Part shown: positions 23,582 through 35,295 of the stretch, piece after piece
Layout of the letters: each line of letters opens with the position of its first letter
Position numbering within the stretch: the stretch's first letter is position 1
Source of the DNA: Alopecurus myosuroides
Lineage: Eukaryota > Streptophyta > Magnoliopsida > Poales > Poaceae
Direction of reading: 5' to 3'
DNA length: 64,000 nt
Assembly: GCA_028641055.1 (NCBI GenBank)
Contig: CM054063.1
Coordinates: forward strand, 43,443,136 to 43,507,135
Position numbers and translations under genes: made by a program
The notes under the pieces: generated by a model
Databases searched by the model: none
Told to the model about the DNA's origin: nothing
Seen by the model: the letters and a program-made list of their open reading frames with translations, nothing else

Positions 23582-24917
23582 TAAGCGCTACCAGAGCTTT
23601 GATAGGGAGATCGGCACCATGATTGCTACATGATTTAGCAAGTTTGGAGTTGTTGGGGACGTACCCTGGGTGTCCGATGGAGTCCCAGAGATTTCAGCTA
23701 AATAGCCTGACGTAAGCAATCTGGAAGCTTCGATCGTGACAATGTAGTGCCGAAATTGCGATTGGGTTGTTGCTTCGGTGGAGGGAGTCCCGTCCTTTTT
23801 GTAGATACCTTTGCCTTTCCGAACTTGGAAAGGATACCTTTGCCATCCCGAACTTGGAAAGGAATCCATGTTGGGACAATCCTATTCGAGCACAGATTCC
23901 ATCGGTAAACAAAGTTCGTCTCGTACATCCTCTCGTATAGTCGTAGATTGAGTTGTAATTTTTTTTAGCGATCGATTGGAAACTGTGAGGTTTGGGCCCA
24001 GATTGGGCTTACAACTTTCCATCCTTTTTGGCAATCACGCGTGGGATCGGACTCAGCCCCCTTTTTTTAGCGTTTTAGCGATCGTTGCGTGGCTTTTTCA
24101 GCAATAGCTGGTTTTCTTGACCTAGCGATGGTTGCGTGGTTTTTTTAGCGATCGATCCCTGGTTTTCTTGACATACGTACGGTCGTTAGCGCATACTATA
24201 TAGTAGAGATCATTGTAGTATCAGTTTCTCTGTTTAGTATTTGCTTAGTATAATTGTCTAAAATTACTATGGAAGTGGCACTCTGTGAAAGTATCAGATT
24301 GTATCAATCTCAATTATAAATGTTTTCTCTGCCAATTATCATTATCAATGTATACTATCTGAAAGTATCATTTTAGTATCATTGTTATCTCTCGAATTAC
24401 CATATCAATTAATTGTATCTGACTGTATTATGAGTACCACTGATTAGTAACATTAATACTTTAGCTTTCTTAGTTTTGTCATGCTACCTTTTCAATATAT
24501 TTATCTCTCGTTTTCTCTTATAATATCTCTCATAGTAATATTTGTTCTATGTTGCTGTAATTTCATAATCTCAATTTAATGGAGGCCAAGTTCAGCAATT
24601 GGAGGTTGAGGTCAGTATATTTTAACTACATGTAGTCTTGGCATGATCTTAATTTTGTTTTGCATTTTTATGTATCCATGCTCGATAAACTTCTTGTAGT
24701 CGTGACCATATTGTCATGATTACTCAATATGATCTAATAAATGTTTGTGGAAGTTCATTTTTGTTACTATACACTTCACTGCGCATGGATAGATAGTTAT
24801 ACTCTATCGAGCATGGATGCATAGTTGTTAATATCTCTTTTACTTCTTTTTGGTATGTGTTCATTTTTTTCGTTAAACCGAAGATTTTAGGTGTGAGGTG
24901 TAGTGTTTGCGGTTGCC
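23582..24917. other. Unassigned flank between Tat element and LINE target repeat
   Basis: No gene recognised. The right half is AT-rich with many TATCA words. GCGATCG-rich phrases (TTTTAGCGATCG and similar) recur at 23960-24160. A 29-bp tandem duplication is listed separately. Confidence 0.4.
23804..23861 (+). repeat. 29-bp tandem duplication
   Basis: Two adjacent units begin GATACCTTTGCC and end GAACTTGGAAAG. They differ at two positions. Confidence 0.85.
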
Positions 24918-25393
24918 CTGATGGCCCTTGTAAGAGAAAGAAGAGGGAGTCTTCTTTATTTTACATCTATCTAAGAAAAAAATCTTAAATAAATGGTATT
25001 TTTCCTTGATTTATTTATTTTTTGTCTTTTTCCCACCCAACCTCATGCACTGAACTTTTTTTATAGTAATTCATTAGTTTTCTGTTTTTGTATAGACCGT
25101 CCCCTAGTTTCACGAGAGCTCGGATAGACAACATGGTAGACAAGTCCATGATTGTTGCAACTGACGTAGGAAAAGAGTACTTGTTCAAGCTGAACAAGGG
25201 TTTTCACAAACCTGATGCAGCTACATCATGGATTTTGATCAAGGGAGGGGAGTTGTTGGGTGTAGTGGGCTGGGAGTAGGGGAGGAGATGATTCTGCTGG
25301 GGAAGACTTCTATTTCCTGCAGTATTTTTCTCTGTGTCTTGATCTCTGCGAGTTGTTGCAGACGGGGAGCAGTGTGATTTGTTCTTCTTTCTT
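24918..25393 (+). repeat. Left 476-bp direct repeat (LINE target-site duplication)
   Basis: It is collinear, with no indels, with 31057-31532. I see one difference (GAGAAAG here, GAGAGAG there). Its right edge, TTCTTCTTTCTT, abuts the T-rich complement of the LINE poly(A). It contains an exon-like piece: an acceptor (TTTTTGTATAG) followed by a short frame with DKSMIVATDVGKEYLF ending GVVGWE and stop. I do not recognise that product. Confidence 0.9.
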
Positions 25394-25428
25394 TTCTTTT
25401 TTTTTTTTTGAGACAAAAGCTAGCTTTA

Positions 25429-28400
25429 TTAGACGGTTACAAATCTAGGGATACAAATGCCCACCGGCGGCTCCATAAGCCAGACAAAACGACCAAAGGA
25501 TGAACCCAAAACATGTTGGGCGAGACAGTGAGGCTCTCTGTTCACTTCTCGACGCTCGTGAACAAACACCACCTCGTCGAAGGAAGCCGATGTTGCAGTT
25601 ATTTCATGTGTAATACTGCTGTATCTTCCCCTATCTTCCTCCTTCAAAGCATTGATAACTGAAAGGCAATCACTTGCCACTCGAAACTTCTGGAGCTGGA
25701 GATCTTGTGCAAGGTTAAGCCCCTCTCTTACCGCTAAAGCTTCCAGAGTTTTCGGGTATTTTAAGCCCTCGTAAACCACCGCCGAAGCGCCTAAAAACTG
25801 TCCATCATCAGCCCTGGCCACGGCTGCGACAGCTCCCCGGTCCTTCTTCCGCGCTACTCCCCCGTCCGTATTCACCTTCGCCATACCCTGCGGCGGTGGG
25901 ATCCATCCAGGTTGCCGCGGTACCCCAGCCCTTGCTGGTCGTGCTTGTGCCACATTCTCTGTTAATTGAGTCAGCTCACCGATAAAATTCTCCACAAAGT
26001 GATAGGTGCTCAACGGACTTTGGAAAACTCCTTCATGGATGGCCATACGCCTGGCGTGCCATAATGCCCACAAAGTCACACTCATCCGAATTAGTTGCTC
26101 CCTCGATAGTGTATCAACCATGGTGAATAACCAATTCCTCGCATTGGACTCCCGAACCTGAGCCATATGTTCGGTTAATTCTTCATCTGCTAGCGACCAC
26201 ACACAACGAGCCATGTTACACTCGATGAGCGAGTGGCGCCACGAATCCTCGGCACCACAAATTCCACACGCTTTGGATTGTGCAATGTGCCGAGTATGGA
26301 GAACATCCGCCGTTGGCAACGACAATCTCGCAAGTCTCCACAAGAAAGTTTTGATCTTGGTTGGCACTTGAATACTCCATAGCTTAGTCCAGCACTGTCC
26401 CGTCTGCATCACGCTTGAGCTCGACGCCGACCCATATAGCCATGCCTCTCTCCTTCCTTTAGTTGAGGACAACATCCTGTAAGCTGATCTCACAGTAAAG
26501 AGGCCACGCCTCTCATAGTGCCACGCCCAGAAGTCGTTTTGGGCGCGTGTACTAATCGGAATTGATTTAATCACTTCAACATCCATGGGTATAAAAGCCT
26601 GGATTAGCTTCTCCGTGTCCCATTGCATGGTGGATTGATCAATGAACGCAGCCACACGATGCGGTGGGTCGTCCGATCTGCATGCCACCAGCCTCAGAGC
26701 CCCGTCCCTCGGCAGCCAATTATCATTCCACGGATGGGTGTCCATACCTGTGCCTATACGCCGGATCAGACCCTGCTGTAGGACCTCCTTCCCCTCCATG
26801 ATCGCGCGCCAAACTTGAGATGGATGGGCACCCACCTCAGCATTCAGAAAATCCGTGGATGGGTAGTAGACTGCTTTCAGAATCCTCGCACTCAGAGTTT
26901 CTGGTTGTTGTAGGATCCTCCATCCTTGGCGGGCAAGTAGCGCCAAGTTAAACAACTCAATATCCCTAAACGCCATGCCTCCAGCATATTTGGGTTTAGT
27001 CATCTCTTCCCACGACACCCAGCACATTTTCCTCTTTCCATCTTTACTTCCCCACCAAAAATTTCTGATCATCGTGTTAATGTGCTCGCATAGTCCCCGT
27101 GGTAATTTGAAGCATGACATGGAGAACGTGGGTATTGCTTGCGCAACCGATTTAATTAACACCTCTTTTCCACTCACCGATAGACATTGCTCCATCCATC
27201 CCTGAACTTTCTGCCACACTCTATCTTTCAAGTATTTGAAGGCGCCATTCGATGACCTCCCCACCGATGAGGGCATCCCCAAATACTTGACACTTAGCGA
27301 CTCGTTTTGAACATTCAGTATGACCTTGAGCTCCTGCTTGACAGTCTCCGGGCAGCGTTTGCTAAAGAATATAGATGATTTCTCCAAATTGACTCGCTGA
27401 CCCGATGCTCGACAGTATACCTGAAGAGTATCCCTTGCCTCCCTGGCGCTCGCAACATTTGCCTTGATAAACAGCAGGCTATCATCTGCAAAAAGGAGGT
27501 GATTAACCGCAGGAGCGGTGGTAGCCACCTTTAAACCTTGGAGATTTGATGATTCACTTCTAAACTTCAAAAGGCACGAAAGGCCCTCCGCTGCTAGCAA
27601 AAACAAATATGGCGAGATGGGATCACCCTGACGAATCTCTCTGGTAGGTTTGAACTCCTCCAGGCGGTCTCCGTTGAGCATTACTGAGAATGTGACCGTG
27701 CTAACCATTCTCATAATCATGACAACCCAGGATTGATGGAAGCCCAGCTTCAGCATTATCTCTCGGAGATACTCCCATTCAACCCTGTCATATGCTTTCC
27801 GCATGTCTAACTTTAGGGCACAAAATCTATGTTTGATGGCCTTGTTCCTCTTCATGAAGTGCATACATTCATACGCGGTAATGATGTTATCTGTAATTAG
27901 CCTCCCTGGGACAAACGCCGACTGCTCATCCGAGATGATCTCGGGGAGGACTTGCTTTAGTCTATTTGCAAGAACCTTTGATGCGATCTTGTATATGACA
28001 TTACACAAGCTAATCGGCCGATACTGACCCAGGTCTTCCGGTTTCTCCACCTTTGGGATAAGCACAATGAGTGTTTTATTGAACACCGTGGGGTCATCCT
28101 CCCCTTTCAACACTCGCATCACGATATTTGTTACCTCCTCTCCACAAATGGCCCAATTCCGTTGAAAGAAGTGCGCGGGTAATCCGTCCGGCCCCGGCGC
28201 TTTTGTGGGAAACATTTGGAAAAGTGCGTCCTTCACCTCCTTTTCCTTGACCGGTGCAATCAGAGATGCATTCATCTGTTCTGTGACCCGAGATGGGACA
28301 CAGTCCAAAACTGCACGCATCTCCTCTGTTCCTTCAGCCCTGTAGAGATTAGAGTAAAAATTATTAGTTAAAACCTCCATCTCCGCCGGGTCCTCCGTGA

Positions 28401-29561
28401 CCTCGCCATTGGGTTTCCGCAGGCGAGTAATGTGGTTCCTTCTTTTCCTCTGGCTCGCTCTAAGGTGAAAGAACTGAGTGTTCTTGTCCCCCTCCGAAAG
28501 CCACTGTATGCGTGACCGTTGCCGCCACATGATCTCCTCTCGGTAGTCCAATTCCACTAACCGATCGACAATTTTTAGCTCCGCATGTGTCGGTCCTGCT
28601 CTAGCCGGGTCCTCCCTCAACGTCTTGAGTTCAAGACGTAATGACTGAATCTCACTTCGAACACTGCCAAAGGAATTACGCGCCCAGTTCTGTAGCTCTC
28701 CCGTGAAAGCCGAGAGTTTCTCCTGTAGCTCGGGTAGTGTTTCTGCCTTCCCCCTTGCGTTCCAAGCTTGTTCGAGCGATGGCTGGAAGTCCTCATGTCG
28801 TTCCCACATCATCTCATATCTGAAACCAAACTCATTCCCCCTCCGTCGCGGGACGGGCATCTGCTCCCTCCACGTGAGTAGAATAGGACAGTGATCCGAA
28901 GACGCCGATGTGAGGTGCTTTACTGTAGCCAATGGGAACCTGGCCACCCAATCCGTGTCAGCTAGTCCACGGTCCAACCTGACTTGGCAGTAAGATCCTC
29001 CCGTCACCTTCTTCTCATAGGTCCAACTCGTTCCTTGGTATCCCAAGTCTTGTAGTCCACAAACATCTACCATGTCTCTGAAACCTGCCATCTGCGCTGC
29101 ACTCCTCTCCTGGACTCCTACATGCTCATGACGATGTAGGACTTCATTGAAATCCCCTAGGCATACCCAGGGTAAATCAGACGCCGAGCGGATATATTTC
29201 AGCATCTCCCACGTCTTGTGTCGCTCAGCCGTCTGTGCCTCTCCATAAACCCCCGTGATCCTCCACGGGTCTTCCCCCCCTCCCTGACAATTGCATCAAT
29301 ATGGTACTGGGAATAAGGTAAAATCTCCAATGATATATTGGTGTTCCAAAATACACCGATCCCTCCGCTCCGTCCTGAACTGCTTACAGCAAAACCATTA
29401 TCAAAACCTAAAGACGGTGCTAGACGTTCCACCCTTTTTTTGTAAAGTTGCGTCTCTAGAACAAATAACACCGTGGGGGCATGTCTCCATGCAAGATCAC
29501 GGATCTCCTTCACTGTCGCAGCGCCACCCAGACCGCGGCAGTTGTAAGACATGGCACTCAT
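25429..29561 (-). pseudogene. LINE ORF2: endonuclease, reverse transcriptase, RNase H (one frameshift)
   Basis: The start at 29561 overlaps the ORF1 stop (ATGA). The endonuclease begins MSAMSYNCRGLGG and includes VCLGDFNEVLHR and SSDHCPILL. RT motifs are RPISLCNVIYKIASKVLANR, KLDMRKAYDRVEW, QGDPISPYLF and the catalytic LLFADDSLLF. A zf-RVT domain follows (ACGICGAEDSWRHSLIEC), then an RNase H-like domain (VNTDGGVARKKDRGAV, KTLEALAVREGL, ASDCLSVINAL). The first 110 codons and the remaining roughly 1270 are in different frames; the switch lies at a run of seven G on the minus strand (29274-29280). Otherwise the frame is open to a stop at 25429. The shift may be real or a homopolymer error. Confidence 0.9.
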
Positions 29562-30856
29562 TGCTTCTGGCGGTCCTCCTCCCCGGAGGCCGCCAATGGA
29601 ACATTGTTTGATGCATCTCCCACCTTATCCTTCGCTGTTTTCCTTTCCACCGAGCTCCCCCTCGCCTCCTTCTCCACTTGTTTTTGCTTCTTCCGCTCTT
29701 TAGGGGTTGCATAGTGTGGTGGTGGTGGAGGTACCCCCACACTTACATTTTCTGTAACCCCTCCCTCATCCATATTTAATTTTTTGCATACTCCCGGTCG
29801 CTCTACCCCTTCACTTGTGCTATCCGCTGACATCGCCTGCTTGAGAGGGCTCTCCGCTGTGTCCTCCAAGTCCTCCGACACCCCAAGACCAGCCTCCATC
29901 GAATTTCTCTTTTGCCCCTTTGATCCTCCCTTGGGTGCCCATTTGCGATTAATTCGCTCCCCACTGCCACGACCAGCACTTCCACCTCGTCCACCATTGC
30001 TGTTTCGTCCCCGGTCTGCCGCCGATCCACGCCCACGGGCATCAAAACCCCTCCCGGGCCCCCATGATCTCATGCCCGGCGTCCCCTGCTTCCAGTACAT
30101 GTCCTCCGCGATCATCCACCCACCAAACTGCCTCTCAGACTAAGTGTGCTTCCCGGTGCCACACTCGAGATAACCATGCCCCATTAAACCACAGTGTTCG
30201 CAATGTTTGGGCAGTTTTTCATACTTCACTTGCAGGTACATGCGTTCGCAACCCTCAGGCGTGAGCGACACAAACCTCGTGAGGGGCTTGGCCGAGTTCA
30301 GATTCACCCTAGCGCGATGAAACACACCCGAACGTGTCTGGATTGCTTCCATTTCCACCCGCACCACATCACCCACCCTACTCGCCAACATCGTGAGGAC
30401 CTCCTTCTTCCTGAATAGCGGTGGTACCCTGTGAATCTGGATCCAAGCTTGCACTTTGCTTGGTATGACCGAGGGGATAATCGTTGCACCGTCAAAAGGT
30501 TCGAGCATCACCGCATAGCCTCGAAACAGCCATGGCCCCTCCTCCATCATCCTTCTCCAGTCCCCCAAACAGTTAGCCTGCAGAACGAACAGATTCGGCT
30601 CTATTTCATTGAACGTGATCTCATGTGCTGGGTTCCATGCTGCAAGCATTGTCCGTTTCAGGGTCTCCAAACCGAAGGTCTTCGTCGTCAGCACCTTCGC
30701 CGCCGCGAGCCACTTGACGTCTCTCCACAGCCCGATCTCCTCCCTCCCAAGAACCACATCGTTGAGCTCCTCTCCATGTAGCTTCAGGTTCTTGAGCAGG
30801 GAGTCAACCTCAAAGAAACTCTCCTTTCCTTCCTTCTCTCTCTGCCCATCCGCCAT
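29558..30856 (-). pseudogene. LINE ORF1: Gag-like RNA-binding protein (one in-frame stop)
   Basis: It starts MADGQREKEGKESFFEV. Residues about 30-190 match the DUF4283 pattern (FGLETLKRTMLAAW, FVLQANCLGDWRRMMEEGPW, PSKVQAWIQIHRVPPLFR). A zinc knuckle of the CCHC type follows (CEHCGLMGHGYLEC). A TAG then interrupts at about 30140. The same frame reopens at once and runs through a Gly/Arg-rich and basic tail (RGRGSAADRGRNSNGGRG) to TGA at 29558. The product would be about 430 residues without the stop. Known role of the family: binds LINE RNA. Confidence 0.85.
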
Positions 30857-31056
30857 GGTCCAAGTCTCTCCCGTATTCCACCCGAAACCCTACCTTCCTC
30901 GCAGTTCCCAAGCCAAGGCAGCCCGGGCGCACGTTGAGGGGTGAGGGATGCAGGGAGCACCGCGATCGGTCTCGAGTTTCCGTCGGTGGGGATCGGAGAT
31001 CGCCGCCGCCGTCTTCTGAACCCTAGTCGCCGAGTTTGCGAAAAGGTCGTTGATCG

Positions 31057-31532
31057 CTGATGGCCCTTGTAAGAGAGAGAAGAGGGAGTCTTCTTTATTT
31101 TACATCTATCTAAGAAAAAAATCTTAAATAAATGGTATTTTTCCTTGATTTATTTATTTTTTGTCTTTTTCCCACCCAACCTCATGCACTGAACTTTTTT
31201 TATAGTAATTCATTAGTTTTCTGTTTTTGTATAGACCGTCCCCTAGTTTCACGAGAGCTCGGATAGACAACATGGTAGACAAGTCCATGATTGTTGCAAC
31301 TGACGTAGGAAAAGAGTACTTGTTCAAGCTGAACAAGGGTTTTCACAAACCTGATGCAGCTACATCATGGATTTTGATCAAGGGAGGGGAGTTGTTGGGT
31401 GTAGTGGGCTGGGAGTAGGGGAGGAGATGATTCTGCTGGGGAAGACTTCTATTTCCTGCAGTATTTTTCTCTGTGTCTTGATCTCTGCGAGTTGTTGCAG
31501 ACGGGGAGCAGTGTGATTTGTTCTTCTTTCTT
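31057..31532 (+). repeat. Right 476-bp direct repeat (LINE target-site duplication)
   Basis: It is the partner of 24918-25393, with the same exon-like piece (31227-31418). It starts CTGATGGCCC directly after the LINE 5' end (GTTGATCG) and ends TTCTTCTTTCTT before GGCGAATAAG, the unduplicated flank. Confidence 0.9.
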
Positions 31533-31886
31533 GGCGAATAAGAAGGTTGACCTTACCTGCTCCCTGCCGGCGCAGGATTTGGTTGTGTGTGTCGAGCAAA
31601 AAAGCCCAGTGCCCAGGACCCAAATCAGATAGAGATCGCCGAGCCCCAAAAGAAGACAAATTAAATGGAGACCCAATAATTCTCATTATTGCTTGTTGGG
31701 CTCTTAACTGGACCGGGCTTAAGAGTACACGACCGAAAACGCCGAAGAGAAACTGAAGCGTGCGCGAATGCTTCCTTGCTATCGGGTAGTCACGATGAAG
31801 AGTAACACACGGTAACATGAATATTTTTCTAGACTATGTTATTCCCTCCATGGTGTCATGCAAAGATGAATTTATTAGGTTGTAGA
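31533..31886. other. Flank between LINE repeat and copia element
   Basis: No gene or repeat recognised. The last five bases, GTAGA, are one side of the copia TSD. Confidence 0.4.
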
Positions 31887-32821
31887 TGTTGAATATATTA
31901 GAAATTTAGCACATGCTTTAATTCAAAATAGTACCAGATAAATTAAGACAGTAGCAAATACAATAATCATACAAATATCTAGATCTAGTACAATAGACAG
32001 ACTAATACAATCTATTGCAAGAACTAGACATAAGAATTCCAGTAATATCTCATACATATGGAATAGAGATACGTACGATGCAGCGGCACCACCGTTGTTG
32101 TTGTCCATGTTGTCGGCCATGTCGTCGATGAAGAGGTTGGCGATGTCGGGGAAGTAGTCGTCGTTGGGGAAGTAGTCGCCGTCAGTAGTCGCGCGAGTGC
32201 GCTCCCGAAAAACCTGATCGCCCCTCTCCCGTACAGGATCACAAGAGGCGGGGTTTCGGAGGACTGCTGTCCCTTCTCGCGGTGCACGCCGGAAGACGGG
32301 ATGGAGAAGACTTGATTGACGGTGCAGTGCTTTGGAACGGTGCGAAACAATAAGAAGAAGTGATTGCTAGGGTTTACCGTATGCGCGTATTTATACTACA
32401 GACTGGGAGAGACGTGGGCGTGACTCCACGTCCGAGTCAAAACGGTTTAGGAATTAACGCGTCCGTTAATTACCAAATTAATGACTCATTAAGTTTTTCC
32501 CAACCGACAAAATAAACGCTCTCGGCTCGGCTCATTTCCGCAACACGCAGCGCGTCGTGACGTGTCGTGACAAGGCGAGGCGTGGCGAGGCAGGCGGCGG
32601 CGGAGGAGCGCGCGTGTGGCACACCTCTCCTATTGCCTTGCCAACTCATACATGAGCTAGAATGGCTCACATTATAAGGTGGTTATACTCTCTCCAAACT
32701 AGCAGTATGAGACTAAAATTTAGTCCCACTCCCCACTTGTATTATTCATGAATGGGCCATGACAATTTCAGAATTTATTGGGCTTAGTTGGGCCACATGG
32801 TGCAACCCATAAATTCTAACA
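31887..32821 (-). repeat. Copia 3' LTR
   Basis: The 935-bp left copy. It retains the TATA box (minus strand, about 32386-32395) and an ATG-led frame at 32120 (MADNMDNNNGGAAAS), matching the gag start in the other LTR. Confidence 0.9.
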
Positions 32822-33342
32822 ATCCGCCACAAAGTGGCATTAGCACATCTCATAATTTCTGTTCCAAAACATTGTTTATATACCGGTGTTAGTGGAGACT
32901 GTTAAGTTGAACTTCCACTTAGAATATCATGCTACACTAGTTCACAACTTGAATAGTGGACTACGCATTAAACTACAAGTTTGATGTGATACCAGTTTCA
33001 CATAACGTCTGAATCAATACTAGGCTGCCGCAAGACTTCCCCGCGGTTTGGAGCGTATACGTAATACTCCGAAGGTCTTTCATGAGTTTATTAGAGAGCA
33101 CCCAATTCTCATAGAGTTCCTCAGGAGATGTTCTGCAGGACACATCTCTGCTTATATGAATAAGCCACTTGGAACACATTAAGACAAATGTCAACCTACC
33201 ATACAGATCAAGAGAGTACTGCATCTTCATAGAGTGGAATAAAATATAAGGATACTCTCCTCTTAGCCGACCAACAACCTGTCTCCCACTTCTAATTCAC
33301 GGGATCTCCGATCTCATAGAGTGGGTTACCACTGTGGAAAAC
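32822..33342 (-). other. Copia region between RNase H and 3' LTR
   Basis: About 0.5 kb of 3' untranslated sequence of the copia element. It contains no frame of note and ends, on the minus strand, in the polypurine-like TTTGTGGCGGAT beside the LTR. Confidence 0.6.
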
Positions 33343-35295
33343 TCATAACGTGGGTCTCAAACTCATCTCCCTCGATGCATTATCTATCACATTCCGTGAT
33401 AAACCCTTTGTTAAGGGATCTGCCAAGTTCATAGATGTTTGGATATAATCCAACGCAATAACTCCGGAGTTTTTCAATTTCCTGACAGATTTCAATCTCC
33501 TCTTCACATGTCTTGATGACTTCGCATTATTCTTAGAACTGTTCGCTTTGATGATCACAGTTTAATTATCACAGTTCATAAGGATTGCGGGTATTGGTTT
33601 TTCAACCACAGGCAAGTCCATCAAGAGCTCACAAAGCCACTCTGCTTCAACAGTTGTCGTGTCTAATGCTGCGAGTTCTGCTTCCATAGTTGACCTCGTT
33701 AAGATGGTCTGCTTGCAAGACTTCCAGGAAACAACGCCACCACCAAGTGTAAAAACATAACCACTAGTGGCCTTAAGCTCATCAGCATCATATATCCAAT
33801 TAGAATCACTATATCCTTCCAAAACCCTTGGGTTTCCGGTATAGTAAATTCCATAGCTCGCAGTGCCTTTTAAATAGCTCATAACTCTCTCAAGCGCATG
33901 CCAATGATCATCTCCCGGATTGGAAACAAACCGGCTCAATTTGCTCACAGCAAAAGAGATGTCAGGCCTCGTGGCAGTCGCCAAATACATAAGCGAGCCT
34001 ATAATCTGAGAATACCTCGGTTGATCTCTAGTAATTCGTCGATTCTTTCCAAGCAACACACTAGCATCATATGGAGTCTAAGAAGGCTTGCAGTCACTAT
34101 ACCTAAAGCGACTCAAGACCTTTTCCACATAGTGAGATTGAAGCAGTGTGATCCCACCATTATCATCTCTCAATAGCTTGATGTTCAAGATAACATCATC
34201 TACTCCTAGATCATTCATCTCAAAACAGCGAGATAAGAAATCCTTAACTTCCTTGATTAAATCAAGATTGGTCCCAAAGATCAATATGTCATCGACATAC
34301 AGACATAGAACAACTCCCTCGCCCCCACCATGGCGATAGTACACACACTTGTCAGCTTCGTTTACAACAAACCCTTCATCAGTTAAAGTCCTTTCAAACT
34401 TCTCATGCCATTGCTTAGGTGCTTGCTTGAGGCCGTATAATGACTTCAATAACTTGCACACCTTGCCTTCCTGACCGGGTACTACAAAGCCATCTGGCTG
34501 CTCCATATAAATTTCCTCGTCCAACTCTCCATTAAGAAAAGCCGTCTTAACGTCCATTTGATGAACGAGAAGACCGTGCGAGGCAGCCAGTGAAAGTAGC
34601 ACACGAATAGTGGTCAGTCTAGCCACAGGTGAGTAAGTATCAAAGAATTCTTCACCTTCTTTATGGGTATAACCCTTGGCCACAAGTCTTGCCTTGTACT
34701 TCACCCACTTACATCCTACAGGTTTACACCCATAAGGACGATCAGTGATTTCCTAGGTTCCGTTATCCAAGATGGAATCCATCTCGCAACGGACAACCTC
34801 CTTCCAGTAGCCAGCATCAAAAGACGCATAAGCTTCTGAAATAGTCCTGGGTGTGTCATCCACGAGGTACACAATGAAATCATTACCAAAGGACTTTGCA
34901 TTCATCTGTCTCTTGCTCCTTACAGGAACTTCATTGTCATCCTCCTCGGGATTCTCAATGTGTTCTATCCGAATGGTGGGTTCAGGAATCTCAGCTAATT
35001 TCTTACCAAACAAAACAGGTTTCTCCTGATTTGATGAGTTAGACATATCCTTCATAGGAAATATGTTCTCAAGGAAAGTCGCATCATTCGACTCCATAAT
35101 CATACCAACATGCATGTCGGATACCTCAGATTTTACTATCAAGAATCTATAACCAATGCCATTAAAAGCATAGCCCAGAAGAACACAATCTACGGTTTTA
35201 GGTCCAAGCTTGCGCTTCTTGGGAATTGGTGTATTGACTTTCGCAAACAACCCCAAGTACGTAGGTAGGAGAGTTTCAACCTTTTCCTTTCTCAT
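33343..35295 (-). pseudogene. Copia reverse transcriptase and RNase H, with stops
   Basis: The first part (35295-34753) is the post-integrase linker (PIPKKRKLGPKTVDCVLLGY, YRFLIVKSEV). RT follows (KARLVAKGYTHKEG, VHQMDVKTAFLNGELDEEIY, KSLYGLKQAPKQWHEKF, catalytic YVDDILIFG). RNase H follows (GSLMYLATATRPDISFAVS, GYSDSNW, TRSTMEAELAAL) and the C-terminus (NSGVIALDYIQTSMNLADPL). In-frame stops occur at 34753-34755 (where Trp is usual), at about 34078-34080 after DCKPS, and at 33559-33561 where Gln is usual. All pieces are otherwise in the same frame order. Confidence 0.85.

Larger units (their letters stand above)
25394..31056 (-). mobile_element. L1-type LINE, nearly full length
   Basis: On the minus strand: a GC-rich 5' UTR (31056-30857), ORF1 (30856-29558), ORF2 (29561-25429), an AATAAA signal and a short poly(A) (about 25410-25394). 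ORF1 has a DUF4283-like region and a CCHC knuckle. ORF2 has endonuclease, RT, zf-RVT and RNase H domains, the order seen in plant L1 elements. The element is flanked by nearly identical 476-bp repeats, so the insertion appears recent. The pyrimidine-rich edge TTCTTCTTTCTT joined to the T tract fits target-primed reverse transcription. Confidence 0.9.
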
